Source: Crocinitomicaceae bacterium (GTDB lineage: Bacteria > Bacteroidota > Bacteroidia > Flavobacteriales_D > Crocinitomicaceae). From it: 64,000 bases of DNA. A program made the translations under genes and the position numbers. The stretch lies in NCBI GenBank assembly GCA_016709005.1, contig JADJEU010000002.1:496001-560000 (forward strand), written 5' to 3'. The notes beneath the pieces are model-generated. The model did no database searches and had not been told where the DNA came from. It saw nothing but the letters and a program-made list of their open reading frames with translations. Below, in pieces: positions 44,208-52,007 of this stretch (position 1 is the first letter of the stretch; every line of letters starts with the position of its first letter).

Positions 44208-44951
44208 ATGGAAAGAGGAGTTGCATTTCTGACACTGCTGTTTTCTTCAGCAGCATCATTTTCAAATCAAATAATTTTAGAATGCGGACTAACAACCCGC
44301 AACGGTTTTAACGGCTGGAGTGTTGAGCCTTACACCGCCTTTAGCAATATCAATTTTACAGAAGAAACCATTTCATTCTATGTTGAAAATGGAGGAGATT
44401 ACTCAATAATTCTCACCCGAAAAATTGAATCCATGCAGGCATTTTCATCACTGAATTTAAGTTTGGGATTCAGCAATTTTGAAAACTGTACACTCAATCA
44501 TGTAGACGTATTTGCATCCACAGACAATAAAAATTGGGAGAATGTTAAACTGGATCAAACAGATTATGAAACAGTTTTTGAAAATCCAAAAGGCTTTCGA
44601 TTTATCAAACTGGTTGCTAATGTAAGCAGCCTTAACAATGGCTACCTGGAATGCACGTATTTTAAATTAAGTAGTGATGAAGACCTTGCCATCACTGAAC
44701 TTGAAGAGGAATCTATTGATGCGGCATCCGACTTTTTTATCTTTTTCTTTAACCGGTCTGTCAATATCGAAACGCAGAATGATTTGCCTTATGACATCGT
44801 CTTTACGAATCTTGCCGGGCAGGTTGTTTATTCAGAATCTTCTGTTGGAAGTACACGAATTGAATCAGATTTGCCAGATGGAATTTATGTCATCTCTGTA
44901 ATTCAGAATAAGAAAGTACTACGCACAAAAAAAGTAGTTTTTGCCACTTGA
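44208..44951 (+). CDS. Small secreted protein with T9SS type A sorting domain
   Basis: 247 residues. MERGVAFLTLLFSSAASFSNQ is a signal peptide. Residues ~25-160 form a beta-sandwich like discoidin/F5-8C domains (HVDVFASTDNKNWENVKLDQTD, FRFIKLVANVSS). The last 80 residues are a T9SS type A domain (DIVFTNLAGQVVYSESS...LPDGIYVISVIQNKKVLRTKKVVF). An extended GGGAGGAG stretch at 44198-44205, just before the ATG, is the strongest Shine-Dalgarno match seen in this window, which is odd for this phylum. Function beyond surface display or secretion cannot be stated. Confidence 0.75.
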   Translation: MERGVAFLTLLFSSAASFSNQIILECGLTTRNGFNGWSVEPYTAFSNINFTEETISFYVENGGDYSIILTRKIESMQAFSSLNLSLGFSNFENCTLNHVDVFASTDNKNWENVKLDQTDYETVFENPKGFRFIKLVANVSSLNNGYLECTYFKLSSDEDLAITELEEESIDAASDFFIFFFNRSVNIETQNDLPYDIVFTNLAGQVVYSESSVGSTRIESDLPDGIYVISVIQNKKVLRTKKVVFAT

Positions 44952-44956
44952 TTTTT

Positions 44957-45277
44957 TTAGAGAAAGCCTAGTTCAAGTTGTGCTTCTTCACTCATCATGT
45001 CTTTGCTCCAGGGTGGATCAAATACAATGTTGACAGCACATTCATTGACACCTTCAACACACTCAACTTTATCTTTAACATCTTTCGGTAAAGATTCGGC
45101 AACAGGACAATTGGGTGATGTGAGTGTCATGTCAATTTCTACTTTTCCTTCGTCTTTGATTTTGACTTCGTAAATAAGCCCAAGTTCAAAAATATCTACC
45201 GGAATTTCTGGATCGTAAATCTCCTTTAAAGCAGCAATAATTGATGCCTCTAATTGCTTTTTGAATTCCTTGTCCAT
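44957..45277 (-). CDS. sufT: Fe-S cluster assembly protein SufT (MIP18/DUF59 family)
   Basis: I prefer ATG 45277 (MDKEFKKQLEASIIAALKEIYDPEIPVDIFELGLIYEV; 106 residues), though GTG 45304 or ATG 45301 are in frame and overlap the sufE stop. YDPEIPVDIFELGLIY and TLTSPNCPVAESLP with its conserved cysteine are hallmarks of the DUF59/MIP18 family, and FDPPWSKDMMSEEAQLELGFL is the usual C-terminus. SufT helps mature Fe-S proteins. Third gene of a sufS-sufE-sufT operon. sufBCD are not in the window. Confidence 0.9.
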   Translation of the reverse strand: MDKEFKKQLEASIIAALKEIYDPEIPVDIFELGLIYEVKIKDEGKVEIDMTLTSPNCPVAESLPKDVKDKVECVEGVNECAVNIVFDPPWSKDMMSEEAQLELGFL

Positions 45278-45300
45278 ATTTTCAGTATTCGAAAAAATCA

Positions 45301-45717
45301 TCACTTCATTTTTAATGCAAGCGCATCTAACTTCATTTGCTTAACCATCGCCAAAAGACCATTAGCGCGTGTTGGCGATAAATGCTCTTGTAAACCAATC
45401 TCTTTTATAAAACCCAAATCTGCTTTCAAAATCGTATCCGAATCTTCACCTGACAAAACATAAATGAGCAGCGCAATCAATCCTTTTGTGATGATGGCAT
45501 CACCGTCTGCAGTATAAATTATTTTTCCATCTTGTTTTTCAGCATGCATCCAAACGGTAGATTGACAACCTTTGATCACATTTTCGGGAACTTTGTATTT
45601 CTCATCAAGCGGTTTCAATTCTTTCCCCAACTCAATGATGTATTCATACTTCTCCATCCAGTCTGAGTAAACTGAGAAATCTTCAATGATTGATTTTTCT
45701 TTTTCTGCAAGTGTCAT
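45301..45717 (-). CDS. sufE: Cysteine desulfuration protein SufE
   Basis: 138 residues. The sulfur-accepting cysteine is Cys51 in VIKGCQSTVWMHA, the same number as in E. coli SufE. GLIALLIYVLSG and the C-terminal LSPTRANGLLAMVKQMK block are conserved. SufE takes persulfide sulfur from SufS and passes it to the SufBCD scaffold. Its ATG follows the sufS stop with no gap (TAAATG), and its own stop overlaps a candidate sufT start, so translation is coupled throughout. Confidence 0.95.
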   Translation of the reverse strand: MTLAEKEKSIIEDFSVYSDWMEKYEYIIELGKELKPLDEKYKVPENVIKGCQSTVWMHAEKQDGKIIYTADGDAIITKGLIALLIYVLSGEDSDTILKADLGFIKEIGLQEHLSPTRANGLLAMVKQMKLDALALKMK

Positions 45718-46953
45718 TTAGCGTAACATATTAACCGCACGTTTTAATGCGTCTATAAAAAAATCAACTTCTGCTTTTGTATTGTAGAACGCAAAGGATG
45801 CACGAATTGTTCCCGGAATTTTAAAGAAATCCATCACGGGTTGTGTACAATGATGCCCGGTTCTTACTGCCACTCCTTGCTGATTTAGCAGCGTTCCAAC
45901 ATCATATGGATGCAAATCATCAATCAAAAAAGAAAGTATGCTGCATTTATTTTCTGCCTCACCATAAATCTTGACACCTTCAATTTCTTTGATGCGATTT
46001 GTTGCATAGACCAGCAAGTCACTTTCGTGCTTTTCAAGTTTGAGCAAATCAAGTTTTGACAACCAATCAACTGCAACTCCCAAACAAATTCCGCCTGAAA
46101 TATTTGGCGTTCCTGCTTCAAATTTATGCGGCAATTCATTGTAAACCGTTTTTTGCATGCTCACGGTTTTTATCATATCTCCTCCACCTTGATAAGGCGG
46201 CATGGTATTCAGTATTGCTTCTTTTCCATAAAGCACACCTGTGCCTGTTGGACCAAAAATTTTATGCCCCGAAAAAACTAAAAAATCACAATCCAATTTT
46301 TGTACATCAACTTTAAAATGTTGCAGTGATTGAGCTGCGTCAACAAGCACTTTTGCACCAACGGAATGTGCCTTTTCAATCATTTTTTCAATTGGATTGA
46401 TTGTTCCAAGCGCATTTGAAACATGCGTTATTGCAACAAGTTTCGTCTTTGGATTGATCAGAGAATCTATTTCAGTAAGATCCAATTCTCCTGTTTCAGT
46501 GAGCTTAAAATACTTCAGTGTCAGATTATGTGATTCACACATCATTTGCCAGGGAACAATATTAGAATGATGTTCCATTTCAGAAATCAAAATTTCATCT
46601 CCAGCAGAAAGTAATTTTCCAAAACTAGAAGCAACTAAATTTATTCCGCCGGTTGTGCCTGAGGTAAAAATGATTTCATGCGAATGCTGAGCATTAAGAA
46701 ATTTGCGAATGATCTCCCTGGACCACTCGTATTTTTCAGTAGCAAGCTGACTCAAATGATGCACACCACGGTGAATATTTGCATTTTCATGCGTGTAATA
46801 ATGTGCAATTGCATCAATCACAACTTGCGGCTTTTGAGATGTTGCGCCGTTGTCAAAATAAATTAACGGGTACTTTCCAACGGTTGTTTTAAGAATCGGG
46901 AATTGGTTCCTTATGCCTTCGAGATATTCCAAAATTGATCTAATTGAATACAA
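45718..46953 (-). CDS. sufS: Cysteine desulfurase SufS
   Basis: About 411 residues. The start is TTG 46953 or TTG 46932, both giving a normal N-terminus before IRNQFPILKTTVGKYPLIYFDNGATSQKP. PLP-lysine lies in FSGHKIFGPTGTGVLYG, and the active cysteine is in VRTGHHCTQPVMDFF, the class II desulfurase arrangement with its short loop. It removes sulfur from cysteine to give alanine and an enzyme persulfide, which SufE accepts. First gene of the operon; transcription probably begins in the 46954-47061 gap shared with the divergent transaminase gene. Confidence 0.95.
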   Translation of the reverse strand: MYSIRSILEYLEGIRNQFPILKTTVGKYPLIYFDNGATSQKPQVVIDAIAHYYTHENANIHRGVHHLSQLATEKYEWSREIIRKFLNAQHSHEIIFTSGTTGGINLVASSFGKLLSAGDEILISEMEHHSNIVPWQMMCESHNLTLKYFKLTETGELDLTEIDSLINPKTKLVAITHVSNALGTINPIEKMIEKAHSVGAKVLVDAAQSLQHFKVDVQKLDCDFLVFSGHKIFGPTGTGVLYGKEAILNTMPPYQGGGDMIKTVSMQKTVYNELPHKFEAGTPNISGGICLGVAVDWLSKLDLLKLEKHESDLLVYATNRIKEIEGVKIYGEAENKCSILSFLIDDLHPYDVGTLLNQQGVAVRTGHHCTQPVMDFFKIPGTIRASFAFYNTKAEVDFFIDALKRAVNMLR

Positions 46954-47061
46954 ATCTACTCAGTCCCGTTGGAACTTTCAAGCATTATTTAGAATAATTC
47001 TACATAATGAGATTCCAGAAGAAATTCAAATCGCTTATCTTGTCAACGAAATCAATCTAAA

Positions 47062-48198
47062 ATGCAATCAAAACTTCCAAATACAGGCACAACCATATTT
47101 ACAGTAATGTCGGCGCTGGCAACAGAACACAAGGCCGTTAATCTATCTCAGGGATTTCCGGATTTTTCAATCTCAGATGAATTAAAAAATTTTGTAAAAG
47201 AAGCGCTCGACCAAAATCAAGTTCAGTATGCACCCATGCCGGGTCGGCTTGATTTAAGACAAGAGATCTCAAAGTTGATAACAACAAAACATAATTATAC
47301 TCCAAACCCAGAAACTGAAATAACCATTACCGCAGGAGCTACGCAGGCAATTTTTACTGCAATTGCTTCATTAGTTACAGCAGGTGATGAGGTGATTCTT
47401 TTTGATCCGGCTTATGACTGTTATGATCCATCTGTACTCGTATTTGGCGGTAAACCAATTCACCTGAAATTAAAATTCCCTGATTTCTCAATTGATTGGG
47501 AAGAGTTGGATAAAAAAATAAACCCCAACACAAAACTGATCATTTTCAATAATCCACACAACCCGGCGGGATCTGTTTGGAAACCAGAAGACCTGATTCA
47601 ATTAGAAGCTGTCTTGCAGAAACACAAAAACCTTTATGTGATTTCAGATGAGGTTTACGAGTATATTCAATTTGAAGGACATCATCAATCTGTATTAAAG
47701 AATGAGTTAATCCGAAGCAGAAGTTTTGTGATGTACAGCTTTGGTAAAACCCTGCACGTCACTGGCTGGAAACTGGGTTACTGCATAGCACCACCTGCAC
47801 TGTCGGCAGAATTTAGAAAGGTGCATCAATTCAATGTTTTTTGCGTCAACAACACCATGCAGTATGCCGTATATAAGTATCTTGAAAGCAAACCTGATTT
47901 AATTGGAATCAGTAAATTCTATCAGCAAAAACGTGATTTGTTTCTGAATGCTATATCCGCATCAGGCTTCAAACCCTTAAAATGCAATGGTACCTACTTT
48001 TGTCTGCTTGACTATTCAGGCATCAGCCAGATTAACGATGTCGACTTTGCGAAAAAACTAACCATCGATTTTGGAATCGCTTCAATTCCGGTTTCGGTGT
48101 TTTATCAAGATCAAACTGACAACAAAGTATTGCGCTTTTGTTTCGCAAAAAAAGATGAGACCTTACTTAACGCAGCTGAAAAATTATGCAAGATTTAA
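47062..48198 (+). CDS. Class I/II aminotransferase, methionine/glutamine transaminase type (YbdL-like)
   Basis: 378 residues. PLP-lysine is Lys229 in YSFGKTLHVTGWKLGY. NLSQGFPDF, FNNPHNPAG and VISDEVYEYIQFEG are the other fold I aminotransferase landmarks, and the HQFNVFCVNNTMQYA segment is typical of YbdL/KAT-type enzymes. These prefer methionine or glutamine as amino donor and 4-methylthio-2-oxobutyrate as acceptor. The direct overlap (13 nt) with an omega-amidase gene supports the glutamine transaminase role, because that amidase removes the 2-oxoglutaramate product. I infer a methionine-salvage or alpha-keto acid repair function. Confidence 0.85.
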   Translation: MQSKLPNTGTTIFTVMSALATEHKAVNLSQGFPDFSISDELKNFVKEALDQNQVQYAPMPGRLDLRQEISKLITTKHNYTPNPETEITITAGATQAIFTAIASLVTAGDEVILFDPAYDCYDPSVLVFGGKPIHLKLKFPDFSIDWEELDKKINPNTKLIIFNNPHNPAGSVWKPEDLIQLEAVLQKHKNLYVISDEVYEYIQFEGHHQSVLKNELIRSRSFVMYSFGKTLHVTGWKLGYCIAPPALSAEFRKVHQFNVFCVNNTMQYAVYKYLESKPDLIGISKFYQQKRDLFLNAISASGFKPLKCNGTYFCLLDYSGISQINDVDFAKKLTIDFGIASIPVSVFYQDQTDNKVLRFCFAKKDETLLNAAEKLCKI

Positions 48199-48968
48199 AA
48201 GTTTGTCTGATTCAGACCTCCATTATTTGGGAAAACAAAGAGGCCAATTTCGCGCATCTGGAAAAACAGTTTTTATCCAAAATAATTCCGGGACAATGTG
48301 ATTTAATTTTGCTTCCAGAAATGTTTAATACTGGTTTTTCGATGAATACAGAGGCGCTTGCCGAAGAAATGACAGGACAGTCCATACTTTGGCTTCAAAA
48401 ATGGGCTGAAAAACTTGATTGTCAAATAGCTGCAACGCTCATCATAACTGTCAATAAATCTTTTTACAACCGTTTTGTATTCGTTTCTAAAATAGGTATT
48501 GAGACTTATTATGACAAACGGCACTTATTCAGAATGGCAGAGGAGAACAACTATTTTTCTGCAGGACAAAACAGGGTAATCCATTCCATTAAAGGCTGGA
48601 ACATTTTGCCGCAAGTTTGTTATGATTTGAGATTCCCGGTCTTCTCCAGAAACAAAACAAAAGCGGATCAGCTCGAATATGATTTGGTCATCTATCTAGC
48701 AAACTGGCCTAAGCGTCGGGCGCATATATGGTCAGTTCTGCTTAAAGCACGGGCAATTGAGAATCAAGCCTATTGTATTGGTGTTAATCGTGTTGGTATA
48801 GATGGTAAAGAAATCGACTATTCAGGTAATTCAGAAGTAATCGACCCATGGGGAAATACTGAGTATCTGGCAACAGATTCAAGAGAAGAAGTCAAAATTT
48901 TAACTCTTGCCTATCAGAAATTAACTGAGATTAAGGCACTGTTCCCAGCATTTAAAGACTCCGACTAA
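48186..48968 (+). CDS. Omega-amidase (nitrilase superfamily, YafV/Nit2-like)
   Basis: 260 residues. The Glu-Lys-Cys triad is Glu45 (LLPEMFNTGF), Lys111 (YYDKRHLFR) and Cys145 (PQVCYDLRFPVF). NWPKRRAHIWSVLLKARAIENQAY is the nitrilase C-terminal block. YafV/Nit2 enzymes hydrolyse 2-oxoglutaramate to 2-oxoglutarate and ammonia. The 'MFNTGFSM' and 'DKRHLF' variants are those of this clade, not of carbamoylases or N-acyl transferases. The start ATG lies inside the transaminase gene (13-nt overlap), strong evidence for a coupled pathway. Confidence 0.9.
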   Translation: MQDLKVCLIQTSIIWENKEANFAHLEKQFLSKIIPGQCDLILLPEMFNTGFSMNTEALAEEMTGQSILWLQKWAEKLDCQIAATLIITVNKSFYNRFVFVSKIGIETYYDKRHLFRMAEENNYFSAGQNRVIHSIKGWNILPQVCYDLRFPVFSRNKTKADQLEYDLVIYLANWPKRRAHIWSVLLKARAIENQAYCIGVNRVGIDGKEIDYSGNSEVIDPWGNTEYLATDSREEVKILTLAYQKLTEIKALFPAFKDSD

Positions 48969-49084
48969 TATAGTTTACCGATCAATCAACGAAAACAACT
49001 GTTTAATCAAGTAATCGATCATTGTAGTGGGATCTGTTATTTTTTATGTATATTTACACTTCACAAATTTTTAACTTAGAGAAA

Positions 49085-50947
49085 ATGAAAAAGACTTACT
49101 TATTAGGTTTTTCAACTTTGTTGTCTTTGGCGGCTGTGGCTCAAATTTCTGCAGAAACACGGACCTACAAGTTGAATACTACTTTTGACGGAAATAGCAC
49201 TGTTGTTACTGATGCTAATTCTGGATCACAAGATCGCGCCGGTGGAGATATCATCTGGCAAAATAACTTTAATACTTCAACCAACTGGATTGCAACTGCT
49301 CCAGTAGGTGCTGGTTCTGCACCAGACTACGGCTGGTCTATTGGAAACACTGTAAATACATGGGCAAGCGGATTTGACGCAACCATGAATACTACAGGTA
49401 ACTATGCGCGTTTTAGAAATGGGACCTCATCAACTGAGTTTGAAGGTGGTCCATTCACATTCGAATTTGACAGCGTGTTTAACTTATCTGCTGTACCTGC
49501 ACCGAATATTGCATTTGAACAGTATGGAGCTCGGTTCATTACAGTTCAAGCCGTACAAGTGAGCGTAAACGGTGGTACAACATGGACTACGGTTGGTACC
49601 AACAATGACATTCCACCTTTAACTTCAGGTGGCGGAAGTGATTATCCTAACCCAATGACTCGCACATACAACATTTCGGCCGCTATCGCAGCTGACCCGA
49701 CAAATGTTCGTATTCGCTTATTCTGGGATGGTGCTATGAATGGCCCATCTATGAACTATATAGATTATGGATGGTATGTAGACAATATCAGAATTGTAGA
49801 GGGTTATAGCTACGATTTACAAAATGAAGGAACTCATCACCGTTCAGGTGTTGGAACCATCATGCCAACTGGTATGCCATATTATATGATTCCAACTACT
49901 CAAATTACAACGATTGATTTTGCTGGTACAGTTTCAAACCAAGGTGCTTTAACACATACTGGTACAACTTTGAACGTTAGCGTTAATAACGGTTCAGTAG
50001 TTTATACAGGAACAAGTACTCCAATCAATTTAGCTCCAAACGCTACAGACTCAGTTTCTACTGCGACTCAATTCACACCATCTTCAATTGGAACTTATGA
50101 TGTAACGTATTGGTTTGATGGAACAAATACAGAAGAGATTACTAATAACGATACAACATATGACTCATTCGAAGTAACTGCATACACGTACGCAAAAGAT
50201 AACGGAATTCAAGCAGGTGGTATCGCAGAGGTAACCAGTACTGCCGGTGGAACTTTCTCAATTGGAAACGTATTTGAAATTTTTGAGCCAGGTGTGATCG
50301 GTGCTGTTGATATTTTTATTACAGATTTATCTACTAATGATGACCTTGGACAAGAAATTTATGCAGAAGTCTATAAATGGGATGGATCACAATACACCTT
50401 ACAGTCATCATCTGAAAATTACCAAATTCTTCCTGGTGATTTGGATGGCTTTATAAAATTGGTCTTGAACGATCCGGTAACTGTAGCTGCTGGTGATGAC
50501 ATTTTAATTCTTAGTGCTCACTATGGTGGAACTCCAATTGAAATTGGAACAGCACAAGCACTTGAAGAAGGAACAGTACTAGGATTCACAAACGGAAGTT
50601 TATTTTCTCTGATAGCTCCAGAAGCTCCAATGGTTCGTGCTGACATGCGTGACTTTACAGCTATCGAAGAAGAGTCTGCTTCTACTTTCGCAATTGGTCA
50701 AAACGTTCCAAATCCATTTAACAATTCATCAGTAATCACTTATACATTGAACGAAGCTTCAAACGTATCAGTTCAAATTACAGATGTAACTGGAAAAGTT
50801 GTTCAGACAATTACTCCGGGATCTCAAGTTGCAGGAACTTATACATTGACAATTGACGCTGCTAACTTAGCTGACGGAATGTATTTCTATACTTTCACAG
50901 TAGGAAATGAAATCGTTACTAAACAAATGGTAGTTTCGAAAAAATAA
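49085..50947 (+). CDS. Large secreted protein with N-terminal beta-sandwich and T9SS type A sorting domain
   Basis: ATG 49085 gives 620 residues with signal peptide MKKTYLLGFSTLLSLAAVAQ. The N-terminal part (about 50-240) is a jellyroll-like sandwich seen in carbohydrate-binding or peptidase-associated modules (IIWQNNFNTSTNWIA, VQVSVNGGTTWTTVGT, WYVDNIRIVEGY). A middle portion follows with CARDB-like repeats (TLNVSVNNGSVVYTGTST, GTYDVTYWFDGTNTEEITNNDT). The T9SS type A C-terminal domain starts near residue 538 (IGQNVPNPFNNSSVITYTLNEASNVSVQITDVTGKVV...ADGMYFYTF). Thr, Ser, Gly and Asn are strongly enriched. No enzymatic motif seen. A strong terminator follows. Confidence 0.8.
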   Translation: MKKTYLLGFSTLLSLAAVAQISAETRTYKLNTTFDGNSTVVTDANSGSQDRAGGDIIWQNNFNTSTNWIATAPVGAGSAPDYGWSIGNTVNTWASGFDATMNTTGNYARFRNGTSSTEFEGGPFTFEFDSVFNLSAVPAPNIAFEQYGARFITVQAVQVSVNGGTTWTTVGTNNDIPPLTSGGGSDYPNPMTRTYNISAAIAADPTNVRIRLFWDGAMNGPSMNYIDYGWYVDNIRIVEGYSYDLQNEGTHHRSGVGTIMPTGMPYYMIPTTQITTIDFAGTVSNQGALTHTGTTLNVSVNNGSVVYTGTSTPINLAPNATDSVSTATQFTPSSIGTYDVTYWFDGTNTEEITNNDTTYDSFEVTAYTYAKDNGIQAGGIAEVTSTAGGTFSIGNVFEIFEPGVIGAVDIFITDLSTNDDLGQEIYAEVYKWDGSQYTLQSSSENYQILPGDLDGFIKLVLNDPVTVAAGDDILILSAHYGGTPIEIGTAQALEEGTVLGFTNGSLFSLIAPEAPMVRADMRDFTAIEEESASTFAIGQNVPNPFNNSSVITYTLNEASNVSVQITDVTGKVVQTITPGSQVAGTYTLTIDAANLADGMYFYTFTVGNEIVTKQMVVSKK

Positions 50948-50969
50948 TCAAACTAAGTTTTGATAAAAG

Positions 50970-51000
50970 CCCCTTCGGAAAATTTCTGAAGGGGTTTTTT
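50970..51000 (+). terminator. Intrinsic terminator
   Basis: CCCCTTC (50970-50976) pairs with GAAGGGG (50988-50994) and runs into TTTTTT (to 51000). It follows the T9SS protein gene by 22 nt. Confidence 0.88.
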
Positions 51001-51033
51001 ATTGCCTTGAATCTTGTAAATTGCATACAATCT

Positions 51034-51591
51034 ATGAAAATCGGAAAAGGAATACTCATGCTAATGCTTGCCACCGCCAGCATGATTGGCCGGGCTCAGG
51101 AAACGCAGCAACCTAAAAACACATATCACTTGTACAAGTTCCCGCTTAAACACAGTTTTATTGCATTGTCTCCATTGCCCGGCAGGGTTGATTTGGATGC
51201 TGATCTGGCGCAGATAACCAGCAACAAGATAACAAATGTTGTCACCTTAGTATCTGATGAAGAACTCGTAAAATACAAAGTACCTACCCTTCTGACACGT
51301 TATGAATCGTTAGATCTGAACGTGCTCCACTCGCCTATTGTTGATTACGGCTTGCCGGATATTGCCCAAATGAAATCAATTCTAAACTGGGTTCAGAAAA
51401 AAGTAAAAGCCAAAGAAAATATTCTGATCCATTGTGTCGGCGGATTAGGCCGCAGCGGAACGGTGATGGCCATTTATGCCAAAGTTTATCTTGGAAAAAC
51501 AGGACAAGAGGCCATTGATTTTGTGCGCTCAATTCGTGGCAACGAAGCAGTAGAAACACAAGAGCAACAAGATTTTGTAAAAAACTGGTAG
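51034..51591 (+). CDS. Secreted protein tyrosine phosphatase-like protein (dual-specificity/CDKN3-like fold)
   Basis: ATG 51034 gives 185 residues with signal peptide MKIGKGILMLMLATASMIGRAQ (a start at 51007 adds a polar leader). The P-loop is HCVGGLGRSG, with Cys134 and Arg140 in the CX5R order, preceded by a possible general-acid region (IVDYGLPD). RSIRGNEAVETQEQQDFVKNW is the helix after the P-loop typical of CDKN3/DUSP-like phosphatases. It should hydrolyse phosphate monoesters on proteins or small molecules. The export signal places it in the periplasm or outside, which is unusual for this family. It ends 7 nt before the convergent 51599 gene. Confidence 0.8.
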   Translation: MKIGKGILMLMLATASMIGRAQETQQPKNTYHLYKFPLKHSFIALSPLPGRVDLDADLAQITSNKITNVVTLVSDEELVKYKVPTLLTRYESLDLNVLHSPIVDYGLPDIAQMKSILNWVQKKVKAKENILIHCVGGLGRSGTVMAIYAKVYLGKTGQEAIDFVRSIRGNEAVETQEQQDFVKNW

Positions 51592-51598
51592 AAGAAAT

Positions 51599-51859
51599 TT
51601 AATCGAATTTCAAATTCTCAGCATTGAGAAATTCAGTATAAGACGCCAGATTTGCTTTTGCCTGCAATTCCAAGTAACGCGCTTCAAAAATTTCTTCGCT
51701 TGGTGCTGCATTCAGATAATCCATGCGGTATTTGTCGTAGTTCGTCAATGCTCTTTTCTCTTCATCCGTAAGCGGAATATCCTCAAAATACTTGTCGCGG
51801 ATGTCATTAATTGACACCGGCAGTCCATGTAAATCTTGTTTTAGAGTAAGCATGCTCAT
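51599..51859 (-). CDS. Small conserved-looking hypothetical protein
   Basis: 86 residues from ATG 51859 (84 from ATG 51853). It is acidic and helical: INDIRDKYFEDIPLTDEEKRALTNYDKYRMDYLNA and SEEIFEARYLELQAKANLASYTEFL. The TTG further upstream at 51868 overlaps a TACCTTTG box and is unlikely as start. No domain recognised. The frame is convergent with the phosphatase gene and lacks a signal peptide. I consider it real because of codon use and regular helical pattern. Confidence 0.6.
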   Translation of the reverse strand: MSMLTLKQDLHGLPVSINDIRDKYFEDIPLTDEEKRALTNYDKYRMDYLNAAPSEEIFEARYLELQAKANLASYTEFLNAENLKFD

Positions 51860-51865
51860 CGGCGT

Positions 51866-51873
51866 CAAAGGTA
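51866..51873 (-). promoter_or_regulatory. Putative -7 box (TACCTTTG) 6 nt before ATG
   Basis: Minus strand TACCTTTG is followed by ACGCCG and then ATG 51859. The spacing would yield a leaderless mRNA. Confidence 0.45.
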
Positions 51874-52007
51874 CAAAAATTAAAATCTGTCTGATTTGGC
51901 ATTCGTCTAAAAAATCAACACTTCTGTCTTCAAATCTTCACTGACAAAAATCAAATGAACCTTTCAGGAAGTTATTTGTACTTTTATTCGAATCTAATAT
52001 CCGATAC

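Noticed and set aside
46913..47107. 64-codon frame upstream of the transaminase gene
   Set aside because: Overlaps the start of sufS on the other strand and the true transaminase start; no homology visible.
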